From the NCBI GenBank assembly GCA_001414345.1, contig LLCB01000029.1:248001-312000 (forward strand): 64,000 bases of DNA, written 5' to 3'. The notes beneath the pieces are model-generated. The model was given only the letters and a program-made list of their open reading frames with translations, ran no database searches and was not told where the DNA came from. This stretch comes from Hymenoscyphus infarciens. Taxonomy: Eukaryota > Ascomycota > Leotiomycetes > Helotiales > Helotiaceae. A program made the position numbers and the translations under genes. How positions within the stretch are numbered: position 1 is the stretch's first letter; every line of letters starts with the position of its first letter. Positions 49,009 to 59,383 of this stretch are shown in pieces.

Positions 49009-49671
49009 TTACTCCTTCCCCAGCTTCTCCAACCAACTCAACATAACCTCTGGTTCCAACCTCTTCGAATAATCACCATCTACCCAAATATTCCTCACAA
49101 TACCTTCCTTATCAACCAGAATCACAGCCGGAGTTGGAACCTCCAAAGTCTCATCCCCATTCCTCGTCTTCAAATCATGTCCAAACTTCTCATGCACTTC
49201 TCTCATAGGCTCAGGTTGCTTAACCACGAGACCCAATTTCCTAGCAAAGTTATTCCCGACGTCCGATAAAACAGGGAAGTTCAATTCGTTCTTCTCAACC
49301 GTGGAGAGGGAGGTATCGGGTAGTTCAGGGGAGATGGCTACTAATGTAACACCTGCTTTTTGGAAGTCGGGGAGATGGGATTGTAGTGTTTGGAGGGCCA
49401 GGTTGCAGTAAGGACACCAAGAACCGCGGTAGAAGGAGAGGAGCAGATGGCCGGTGGTCAGGAGGGAGGCGCTTGTTACTTCTTGGCCGCGGGCGTTGGT
49501 GAGGGAGAATGAGGGGAGGCTGGTCCCAGGCTGGATTGTGTGGGTGGGGTCGAACGACTCTATCATTTGTTTTCGGGAGTCGGTGATTGTTTTAACGACG
49601 GGTTTGGGTGCACTGGAGTTGAAGTTTGTGGTTATGGCTTCGAGCTGGGAGGAGCAGGATTGGGATGTCAT
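49009..49671 (-). CDS. AhpC/TSA-family peroxiredoxin-like protein
   Basis: Single exon of 220 residues with a thioredoxin fold: PGTSLPSFSLTNARGQEV, then LLLSFYRGSWCPYCNLALQT (Cys86 and Cys89 as a CxxC pair), GVTLVAISPELPDTSLSTV, LNFPVLSDVGNNFARKLGLV and TPAVILVDKEGIVRNIWVDG. Members of this peroxiredoxin-like group reduce hydroperoxides or act as thiol oxidoreductases. The first Cys aligns with the peroxidatic Cys, and the CxxC spacing recalls a redox-active disulfide. The N-terminal 40 residues are helical and typical of this subgroup (SRKQMIESFDP). No signal peptide is evident, so a cytosolic location is likely. The start at 49671 is the only in-frame Met before the conserved part. The upstream 860 bp to the second transposon holds no gene. 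Confidence 0.85.
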   Translation of the reverse strand: MTSQSCSSQLEAITTNFNSSAPKPVVKTITDSRKQMIESFDPTHTIQPGTSLPSFSLTNARGQEVTSASLLTTGHLLLSFYRGSWCPYCNLALQTLQSHLPDFQKAGVTLVAISPELPDTSLSTVEKNELNFPVLSDVGNNFARKLGLVVKQPEPMREVHEKFGHDLKTRNGDETLEVPTPAVILVDKEGIVRNIWVDGDYSKRLEPEVMLSWLEKLGKE

Positions 49672-50534
49672 TTTTGCGTTTTTTTGTGGTTTGGTGATTG
49701 TGGTAACGGATATTGTTGGGTCTTAATGTGTGGAAGGGGGATAAAGAAGGCGTTGGTGGTTGGAAAGTAGAACGGGAAACAGCACGGTTCTCCAACTTAT
49801 ATTTATACATTTCATATTCGCTGTTGATATTCAAAGCCCAATATAAGCAAGAATCATAACACGCAAGCATATGGAATCATTTCATAAAGTATGTGGAATC
49901 ATTCGTAAGGAATAAATGCAAGTCATCAATTCGTCCGAGGTTTTCGGACGAGTACAATAAGCGTGAACTTTGATTATTCATTCTCAACACAGCCCCTCGT
50001 TTTCTTCGTCTTGTGCTTTTAAGATTATAAAAATATGACTCACTCGAGGGACGAAGCCCCATTTAATGTGTCTTTGAAAGGCGTCTTTGCAGTTAGCGTA
50101 GAATCGCGGGATTGTTTCCGACGGATATATGATGGAGGCACAGCAAGAGCATAGACTAGTGGTGGAATGTTGTTAGTCTGGTTGACGACCTATTAGCCAC
50201 TTTGCTTTTCTTGGACACTGATCCAATCGAATCGTTCCGGAAATCCTTTGCCAAGTCATTTAGGCGGTGGAAATTCCAACCCACTCCTCATTTTACTCGC
50301 TTGTAAAAGGTCATTTTTGGCTACTTATACTTACATATATTCACTCTAAGTTGCTCTTGTCTTGTGGCTGTCCTGTTACTTCCTCCAAAGACTTTGAACA
50401 TGATGCATAGTCATTATTCCGTGGACACATTAACCTCCTAAGCTCTCGGAGACCTTGACCATTCCCCATTCTATTTTCCTATCCTTGGTAATGAGATCGA
50501 AAAAGTGAGCTGTAAACCGGGCTGCATGTGCACA
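49672..50534. other. Intergenic, no gene seen
   Basis: Holds the promoter of the peroxiredoxin-like gene and ends at the TA duplication of the second transposon. Frames are under 80 codons without recognisable content. Confidence 0.45.
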
Positions 50535-50536
50535 TA

Positions 50537-53500
50537 CGGCATCCCGTATATATCAAAAGTCGGAAACGACTTAATCGCAAATCGTAAAACGCAAATCGTA
50601 AAAGTTAGTATCTAGAGCTACTAGCTAGAGTAGAACTTGTTAAGTATTATCTTAAATCGCAATCCCTAAGGTAGAGGAAGACTATAATACTCTCTTATAC
50701 TCTCGCTCCTCTTTCCCATCTTTTATATATTACTATAGGTATATGTAAGCAAGTATAGAAGCGGGGTGTGGGAAGAGGGAGAAGTAAGAGGAAGCAAACT
50801 TTCCAGAGGAAGCAAACTTTTCAGGGGAAAGTTTTTCCTATCGTAGGTAGAGGGACTTAAAGGTAGTAAGCATATTCTTCTCCCTCTCTCCCTCTTTCCC
50901 ATCTATTTAATAATAACAGAAAACGGAATAATAGTAAGTAAGATAGCGATATTATCTTAAATTAATCCTTCTAGAAAAAGCTAGCTACGTACCTCCTGCT
51001 ATCCTCTAATTAGCTAGCTAAAAAGTGTAAAAAACTATAGATTACTTTATATTTTTATAATCGGTAATTATCTATTTTGCTCTCTAAATGATGATTTATA
51101 CCTTAAATATCTCTTAATTGATAAATAATACCTAGAATACCCCTTGTTTTTATACCTCTTATTTTTAGAGAGTAAAACTATTAAAATAGAGGTATTCTAG
51201 TTAGTAAATATTTACTACTTTTACTATATATCTATACCTGTTTTTAAGTAAATTAAAACTATATACTAGAATGCCTTATAATATTTAAGTACTAAAATCT
51301 ATTCCTTCTCTATCTTCTTCTACTATTACTACTACTACTAATATACTAGCTCTTAAGTATAAGGATAAGGTAGAGTATAAGTAGCGTATAAAGCCTTATT
51401 ATATAATATTAAAAGAGCTTAATTAATAAGAATAATAAGATAAAGCTATTATAAATAAATTAATAGGTAATTTTATACTAGTAGATACTAATACTTTAAA
51501 GAATATTATATAAATCAGTTAAGAGTAGCCTACTCTTAAGAAGATAAAAGAAGCTATAATCGTTTATCTAATTAATTAGAACAAATCTTATAAGATTATA
51601 AAGTTAGATAAAGGTTAGTTTATTCTTAAGTATAAAGTAAAAGAGATATATAAATTCTATCTATATATTATTCTTTTTAAGAAGACTTAGTATATAATTC
51701 TTTAAACGTATACTTCTTACTCTTACCTAACTAATATATACCTTAATTACTATAGTAAGAATAGTATATAATATATTCTTAATACTTATACTAAATCTAT
51801 TAATTAAGATCTTAATCTTAAAGTAAAGAATTTAGTAAATAATAAGAAGTTACTTAGCTAAGGTAATACTATACTAAATTATTAGGTATATTATACTATT
51901 TAAAAGTAATATAAGAAGAGTCTTAAGAAGGAAAAGAATTCGTTTATACTTATACTAAATTATATAAAAGCGCTCTAAGATTCAGATCCTACTTACTATA
52001 TATGTCTTTAAATTAACTAGGAAACTATAGAATTCAAGAGTATATTTATTACTCTAGAACCTCTTTATAATACTACTAAATATATCTACTACTTTACTAG
52101 AGTCAACGCTATATATACTTAATTAAAGTTTAAGATAGTGCTAGTAATTACTATTATAATTAATACTAATAACAAGATATTACTAATTTACTAAGTATTA
52201 TTACTAAAAGAAGATAAGAAGTTATAGAAGTAGTACTTTATAAATATAGTATATACCTTTTAAACTCTTTAAGTAATATATAAGAATAGTAATAAATAAA
52301 TACTAATTAGTAACTACTAAAAGAGCTTATAAAAGCAACTTCTAATAGCCTTTCTAAAGGCTTACGCTCTTATATATTATTAGTATATTATAGATAATAT
52401 CGCCTTTTACTATAGTAAGGAATTAAGATAACTTTAATAGAGACTTTACTATATAAAGAATAGAAATACTTATTAGAAAACTCTATTATAAATAGTAAAG
52501 TTTAAGAAGAAGTATAGTAATAAAACTCTCTCTAAATACGTTACTACTATTCTAACTAATATTTATTCTATATATAAAGTTATCTCTATTAAGAGACTTT
52601 TATAATATAGTTATAATATATTAAATATTATTAAGAGTATTAACTTAGTATAGAGCGAGATTTAGAATCGTCTACTAATATAACTACTTAATAGTATATA
52701 GGATTAGGTAATAAAGAAGTTTTATTTATATTATAATTCACTTACTAAATTTAGTAATACTAAGGTCTTAAATAAGCTATAGAAGCTTTATCTTAAAAGG
52801 CTAGAGTATACTAAAAAGTATAAAGTTATTCCTACTAGTAGAGACGTCTACTAAGTTAATACTTCTAAAAAACATTACTACTAAGTTAACCTTAAAGAGC
52901 GTACTTACTTATACCTCTCTTTCTAGGATTATTAATTATCTTACTTATATATAATTACTTATTACTAATATCTTACTATTAACGTTATATAATTCTTCTA
53001 CTATAGCTATTTACTCTTAAATTATTATATAATATACTATTCTGTTTTTTAAGCCTTTCCTTATAATTAATAAGCTTCGTTCTACTTCTAGTATTTTACT
53101 ACTACTAATTAAGCACTATATAAGATAACTAAAAAAGGTATATATCTACTAAGAGTATTAACTTTTGAATTATAAGTGTTATAATTGCTAAGAAGTTAGC
53201 TATAATTTAAGAATATATATAAGTATACTATTAGCTTATAGATATATATAAAAGGTAAAAGAGGTAGTTTTTAGAGAAGATAGTAACTAATTAAGTAACG
53301 ACGAGTTTAGAGACTAAGAAGTCTTTCTTAAAGATATTAATAATAATCCTCTCTACTAATCTAATCTTACTACTACTAATAAAGTACGAATTACCTTCTA
53401 TTATTAAAACCAAGTTTTAGAATCTTTTAAGAATAAGAATAAGAATAAGAATAGGAATAGTAGAGAGGAATATAGAGAGGAATTTAATAGCTTTTCTAAT

Positions 53501-54495
53501 AGCTTAGAAGACTTTTTCCTATTATCTAAGCTACTACTAAAAGAGCTATTTAAGCTCGACGAACCCTTAATTATAAGTATAAGTAATAATAGCGAAACCG
53601 AGCAAGCTATAGAGAGCGTATAACATTAATATAATATTACTAGTAGAAGAGGAATTAATAAGCGATTTATTAAGCTAGAAGTATACTTTAAAGTTTTAAG
53701 TACTTAAGATAAGAAGAAAAAGTAATAATTAGATAATAGTTAGAGTATAATTAATAGATATTATTACTATATAGATTAAGAGTATATAGTAGATATTAAT
53801 AGACGTTACCTTATACTATTAATATTAGATTAATTATATAGAGTAAAAGTAGTAGAGTAAGAGTAGGAGTAAGAGTAGAAGAATATAGACGTTTAAAGCA
53901 AAATTAATATAGATAGCACTAAGCTAAGAATTAATTCTACTACATAAGAAGGAATTAGAATTAAGATTAATCTAAGTACCTAAGAGAGCTAAAAAGCCGT
54001 CGATTTAAGAGATAAAAGCGTTAAGTAAAAGCGTAAAGATTAGAGTATTATACTACTAGAGAGTACTTATAAAAGTTTATATATTAGAAAGTAGGTAAAT
54101 AATATAGTAGTAGGTTAATTTACTATATTTATTAAATTTTTAGTATATTAGTATAGAGAAAATAATAAATAAGGAAAATATCTTTACTAACTAGAATACC
54201 TCTATTTTAATAGTTTTACTCTCTAAAAATAAGAGGTATAAAAATAAGAGGTATTCTAGGTATTATTTATTAATTAAGAGATATTTAAGGTATAAATCAT
54301 TATTTAGAGAGTAAAATAGATAATTACTATTTTATAATATTAAAAGTATCTATAAGAGGGGGGGGGGAGAGTGAGAGAGAGAGAATATAACTTAAAAATT
54401 GTTCTATTTTCTATATATAAGAGTGATAATTTGCGATTTACGATTTACGATTTGTGATTTAGTCGTTTCCGACTTTTGGTATATACGGGATGCCG
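50537..54495. mobile_element. Second RIP-decayed TIR element (3.96 kb) sharing ends with the 11-kb one
   Basis: The left end CGGCATCCCGTATATATC and its right-end inverse match each other and the ends of the 25.3-36.3 kb element, including CAAAAGTCGGAAACGACT and the following AAATCGT/AAATCGC heptamers. TA flanks both sides (50535-50536 and 54496-54497). No frame of 60 codons survives between about 50,070 and 54,640. A ~160-bp internal inverted repeat (51055-51213 / 54177-54337) suggests a second transposon nested inside a small carrier: outside it, only about 680 bp of outer element remain. The interior does not obviously resemble that of the 11-kb element. Confidence 0.8.
51055..54337. mobile_element. 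Probable nested transposon defined by 160-bp inverted repeats
   Basis: Left arm 51055-51213 and right arm 54177-54337 are inverse copies. Shared landmarks include TAATTATCTATTTT, TGATTTATACCTTAAATATC, TTTTTAGAGAGTAAAACTAT and TATTCTAGTTAGTAAA. There are only a few mismatches, mostly transitions, despite the heavy decay. The enclosed 3 kb has no surviving frame. Exact ends and target duplication are unclear. Confidence 0.65.
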
Positions 54496-54497
54496 TA

Positions 54498-56210
54498 GCA
54501 CATGACTTTCAGATATCATAGCTTGTGAGAGAATGTCAATATTCAGAGGGATTAACTTTAAAAATTCCAGTTTTAACACAAAATCTATAGTAAAAATATC
54601 AGCAGTTAATCACACAACTGGCGACTGAAGTATACTAGGACTAGTTGTTCCAAATACTGCCTATCTCCCGATAGACAGTAAAGGCTGGGTTGGATTGATA
54701 TTGGGAGTAACCACGAGGATGGCGTAAGTGAAAATGATGACGAGGATGACCCGGTGCCAAGTTCACCATGCTTGTTAGAAATTTGTCGCAGCTAGCAATA
54801 TCTGTGAGAAAAATACAGGAGGAGTGAATATGAAAATCCCACTTCTCATTTGTTTTCTTGTATTCTCTAACATACTGCTTTCGCAGAAATGGAGTGAATA
54901 CTATGTCACGTTTTGTCACGTGTGTATGCCAAGCTCGGGCTCGGTGGAGTTACAGGGGGGGGTGGTTCAGGCGCACCAGTATATAAGGCCTCCTGCTCCC
55001 CCTTCTTCAAACAACAAGCTTTTAACACTCAATCAATACTTCAATACTCTTTTGCCTACTTAAACGTCCCTGTCTTATGCTCTAAACATTACGTGACATA
55101 CTACTTATTATATCTGTATAATTATACTGTTATAGAAGAAATTAGGGTACTCCTAGATTCCTTTGGTTTTTGGTCAAATACGTGCTATCAACTTATAGAG
55201 AGTTAAGGTAGTTACTCTTAAGCCTTCATCTTGGAAACATAGAAAAGATTGAATGGGAAGGGTTAACAAAGGAGATTGATATACATTCTTACGTAGTCTC
55301 ATATAATTCTCCCAAGGGCTTTCGGAGAGTTGCCCTTGATTAACTTACTAAAGTGAATCAATGTATGAAACCACTTGCCCATCATTTCTTCAGTGTCTAG
55401 CTTAGACTTGTTCTTTGGCGACTCAGCACAATGGCAAGTTCCGCTCGCTTTACCCCACCCTCTTTCCAAATAAGCGAACCCTTTTCTCACTTCGAGATTG
55501 CTGCTTAAAAGTAACTAGTTACCACTTTTGTTTTCTTGAACCGCGTAGTAGAATTGGATATCATGTGATTTATGGCTTCCCACGGCCATAAGAGCAGAAG
55601 TGAATTGTGCTCCAAAGAACAATCCACGAGGCATTTCCAAATCGCACATTGCATCACTTTCAGCTCCATCCCACCTAATAGACACCATTAAACGAAGTCG
55701 TTGCCGTTTTGAATTAATGGGGCTCTTTTGGTTGGCGGTTCCTTTTAACGATTTTCAGGCAGCACGCGCGCTCATCACTTGCCAAGTACTGTTTTAAACT
55801 CGTGTGCGCAGCCCTACGTGCGATCGGAAGCACAATCCTCCCCTTTTCGGGGCAATTCTCCTTGGCTTACCCCAGGTTCAGACAAGTACGCGGCTCGATA
55901 GATTGCCCGCTTGGCATCGGCCGTAAGCTTAAATGTCGCTTAGTTCTACGTGCGTACAAGGGCGATGATCCTAAGACTAGAATCTACCATTCCGGGTCTA
56001 CATACCATGCTTCTTGGGTCGTGATGGCTTTTCGGTATAAGACGGTGGGTTGCGCTGCGGTTTTTGAGAATATCAACAACCCCAACTCATCTCCTCCAAT
56101 TACTTCGCCAAACACCTCTTATTGAACACTTCATTGAACACTTCATTGTTCCTCACATCACTTTGAAACTTGCCCAAACACGTCAACAAACTCCTTGAAA
56201 TCCCTTCAAA
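54498..56210. other. Intergenic, no supported gene
   Basis: 1.7 kb. Two short plus-strand frames (55600-55797, 55802-56125) show no family resemblance and are not called. A TATATAAGG sequence near 54980 could be a core promoter of an unannotated transcript. The end of this stretch holds the leader of the dehydrogenase gene. Confidence 0.45.
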
Positions 56211-57284
56211 ATGCCAGAAGCCCTCTGTCCCAAACATCTTCTAGGTAGCGAGAAACGTCCAGTACAAGGCACTGAAATCCGCAAAGTCCTCATCTCAGCC
56301 TACGGAGACGAATCCAAAGTCTCGGTAGTAACTGCACTTCTCCCACCGCCCTCTAAAAACGAACTCCAAGTCCAAGTAGCATACTCCGGCTTCAGCGGCT
56401 CCGATATCAATATGCGTAAAGGTCAATACCCGATGTAGACTTCTGCACCTCTAACACCCGGATACTGTCTTGTAGGCCACGTTGTGGGCCTTGGAGAAGG
56501 GTGTAAAATTGGCGATACGGCTACCTGTCTCTCGATTTATGATGCCGAAGCCACAAGAGCGAATTTACCCGAGAAATTCGTGATTCCTGTTCCGGAGGGT
56601 GTTAGTTTGGAAGCAGCACCGGCTTTGATTTTGGATTGGAATACGGCGTATGGGATGGTGATGCGTGCTGCTTCTGTTAAGGCTGGGCAGAAGATTTTCG
56701 TGCATGGAATATCGGGCGCAGTGGGATGGGCGATCGCTATTCTCTCTTCCCTTCAAGGAGCGACTGTGTTCGGTACTGCGAGTCCTAGGAATCATGAAGC
56801 TGTTAGAGCCGGTCTCCCGGGAGCAACTCCTTTCGATTACCGAAATAAAGATTGGATGAAAGCCATGACAGATCTCGGAGGCGTAGACGCCATCTTCGAC
56901 CCCCTCGGCTTCGAGTCCTGGGATGAATCATATTCAGTACTCAACCACAAATCTGGTATCCTCGTTGGATATGGTGGGAACATGAATAACTTTTCTGGCG
57001 AAGGGGAGGCATCAAGATCTATGATTCCTCCTGTAGCGAAACTTTTCGCGAGGAACTACTTGAAGTTCTGGGACGGGAGACGAGCGGTGTTCTATTATAT
57101 TGCTAGGGATGATCTACACTTTGCAAGTGATTTGGAGGCTTTATTCGAGTTGACGAGGAGTAGGAAGATTGAGGTTCCTATCAAGCAGATTTTTGAGATG
57201 AAGAATACCGAAGATATCAGGGCGGCTCATCGAAGCTGGGGGAAGGGGAGTGGTGTTGGGAGTCTTTTGGTGAGGGTTAACTAG
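56211..57284 (+). pseudogene. Zinc-less MDR dehydrogenase/quinone-reductase-like protein with one in-frame stop
   Basis: The frame covers 357 codons, the usual length of this medium-chain dehydrogenase/reductase group. It is interrupted once by TAG at 56436-56438. Before it: EIRKVLISAYGDESKV and AYSGFSGSDINMRKGQYPM. After it in the same frame: APLTPGYCLVGHVVGLG, GVSLEAAPALILDWNTAYGM, the nucleotide-binding stretch IFVHGISGAVGWAIAILSSLQGA, VDAIFDPLGFESWDESYSVL, ILVGYGGN and HRSWGKGSGVGSLLVRVN. Such enzymes reduce quinones or enones with NADPH; the substrate is unknown. Everything apart from the stop looks functional. CAG to TAG would explain the lesion, so this may be a recent pseudogene, a null allele, a readthrough site or an assembly error. 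No introns. Confidence 0.75.
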
Positions 57285-59383
57285 GCGAACATTGGGAGAA
57301 CGGTATTATTGGACAATGGTAAATTAGCGGGTGTATGGAGTTTTAAAGTTGGTTGATAGAAATGAAGAATTTAAGCTTTCCATCTTAATAAGTTGCTGGA
57401 CTTTTAAGACGATCAGGTATCTGGGAAGTGAGGTTGGTTGTTGGAAAATGATTTAGATCTCTCAATCATGATGGTTGAAAGAGGAAATGTAATTGCATTG
57501 AACTCCTTACTCAAAGAACCTCAATTCTCTCGCATAAATAGGGAAATGAATTATAATCAAGGAACTTACGGCAACACCAACTTATCAAGGGACTTTCGGT
57601 ACCTCCTTCTTATCCGTAAAGGCATCCAATTAACCAAGTGAAATTTCTCTATTTCCAAGACAGAACTGTGTAGAGTCTAAGAACTTGTTCAGCTCTTTCT
57701 CTCCCGTAGTAGACTGCCATGTGCTTCGCCGATGTTTCCATCTTCCAATCGAAATTTCAATCCAGATCCCCCTTTTGAACCGAAACAACCGATGCCTTTC
57801 ATTTGTTGTGATATTCTGCGGATAATTGTGAGATTTTGATGAGTCTTAGGGGTGCGTCAAGGTTGTTCAGACGAGGACGGGAGCGTGTGTAGAATTGAAC
57901 CGTAATCAAAAGGGCAAGGTGAGATGTTCTCTGAGGGTGGCATTGTGGTATACAAGCTCGGGGCATGGCAGGAGTGAGTGGGTATACTCAGTGAATCAAC
58001 CATCCCCACCGCCCCACGCTCCCATTACCCAAGCACCCACAGAACAAAACAAGCCTTCTCGAAACTAAGCATTTCTGCACCCGATCAATTGGTATAAACC
58101 TTCGTATCCCACCGGCCATGTTGGCTATGCTGGCCACGTTTGAAAGAGAAGACAGGGGGTGCCTATGCAATATTAGGAAAGACCTGTATAGGAGTGAAAG
58201 CCTGAAAAATACAACACAGGTAATGCTGTGTTTGACCTAGGCCGCCTTACAAGAGGTGTTGGTTTTTTGCCATTCTTTGGAAGAGGAGTAAGAGGAATCA
58301 GGGTAACGCTGCCACCAGGGGTTAAGGTACCTTCCCCTTCTGTAATTCTCCTAACTCTTCTAGAACAATGAAGACAACATAAATCTCATTGTTCTAGTCT
58401 CGTAGGAGAATTGAATTAATTGTCCTAGTTGAACAATTAAGAGAGTGGTGTAAAGGTACTCTGCTCGTAACCAGTCACAAATTCCTACACCCCCCTAGTG
58501 CTGCCAATATCGCGTCTCCACTCTGTTGAAGTTGAGGAAGGGACGATGTTTATTGACGAGTAAGCTAGAACTTGACAAGTAAGCTAAAACTTAACAAGTA
58601 AGCTAAAACTTCACGAGTATATAAGCTACTAATTCCCAAGACATTTACCTCATTTCCCCCCGCAACTACTATTTCACCAAATTTCCCCTAGACTATCCGT
58701 ATGCACCTCACTCTTCTCAGTATCCCATGATGGTCGGCTGGCTAAACACCCCGGTCATTCCCTCTCCTTTCTTCCACCAACCAAAATCGCGAGTGAGTCT
58801 GTTACTTCAGACCGAGGTAGCCCAGGAATAGCAAGATTATCCTGTCAGGCCAACATGATACTCCATGTCTGCTGCGGTGTGGAGAGAGGACGGGAAGGGG
58901 CGCTACAGGATGGAAAAAATGTCCGATTTTCCTCCCCGCAGAGAGGGACAATATGTCACTTCTTAGCCCAGCACCCTGAAGCTTTTACATCAACTCTGGC
59001 AGTTTATCGCCGGTAATAAGAAGCCTCCTTGATCTAACTATCAGCGTTCTCACCGTCTCACGATAAATTTCATCATCAAAGACAAACCAAGCCTCCTGAA
59101 AACAACGAAATTGTATTGCAATATCCATAGTGTAAAAATCAATCCCATCTCAAAACTTCAAAGCCAGCAAAAAATCTCGAACGCTACCCCTTTCCCAAGA
59201 TAGCAACCCATAAAGCAACTCCCCAATAAATAGCCCCATGCTGTAATGCACCGCTCCCCAGAATGAGGGCCCAAAGTTCCCAGTATTACACAAACATCTC
59301 AAAACTCTCCCGTGCACTTCCATCCCCAGAGAAATAGAACCATTCCACTTCCCCACCATCAACAGACTGGTGGTATCCAGCTC
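57285..59383. other. Intergenic, no gene seen
   Basis: 2.1 kb between convergent genes. It contains a 69-bp foldback at 58344-58412 and three near-copies of an AAGTAAGCTARAACTTnAC unit around 58560-58620. No credible coding frame. Confidence 0.5.
58344..58412. repeat. 69-bp foldback sequence
   Basis: AATTCTCCTA (58344-58353) pairs with TAGGAGAATT (58403-58412), and CTAGAACAATGA (58360-58371) pairs perfectly with TCATTGTTCTAG (58386-58397). It could be a miniature foldback element or a terminator-like hairpin. Its arms resemble those in the 12.7-kb intron. Confidence 0.75.
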
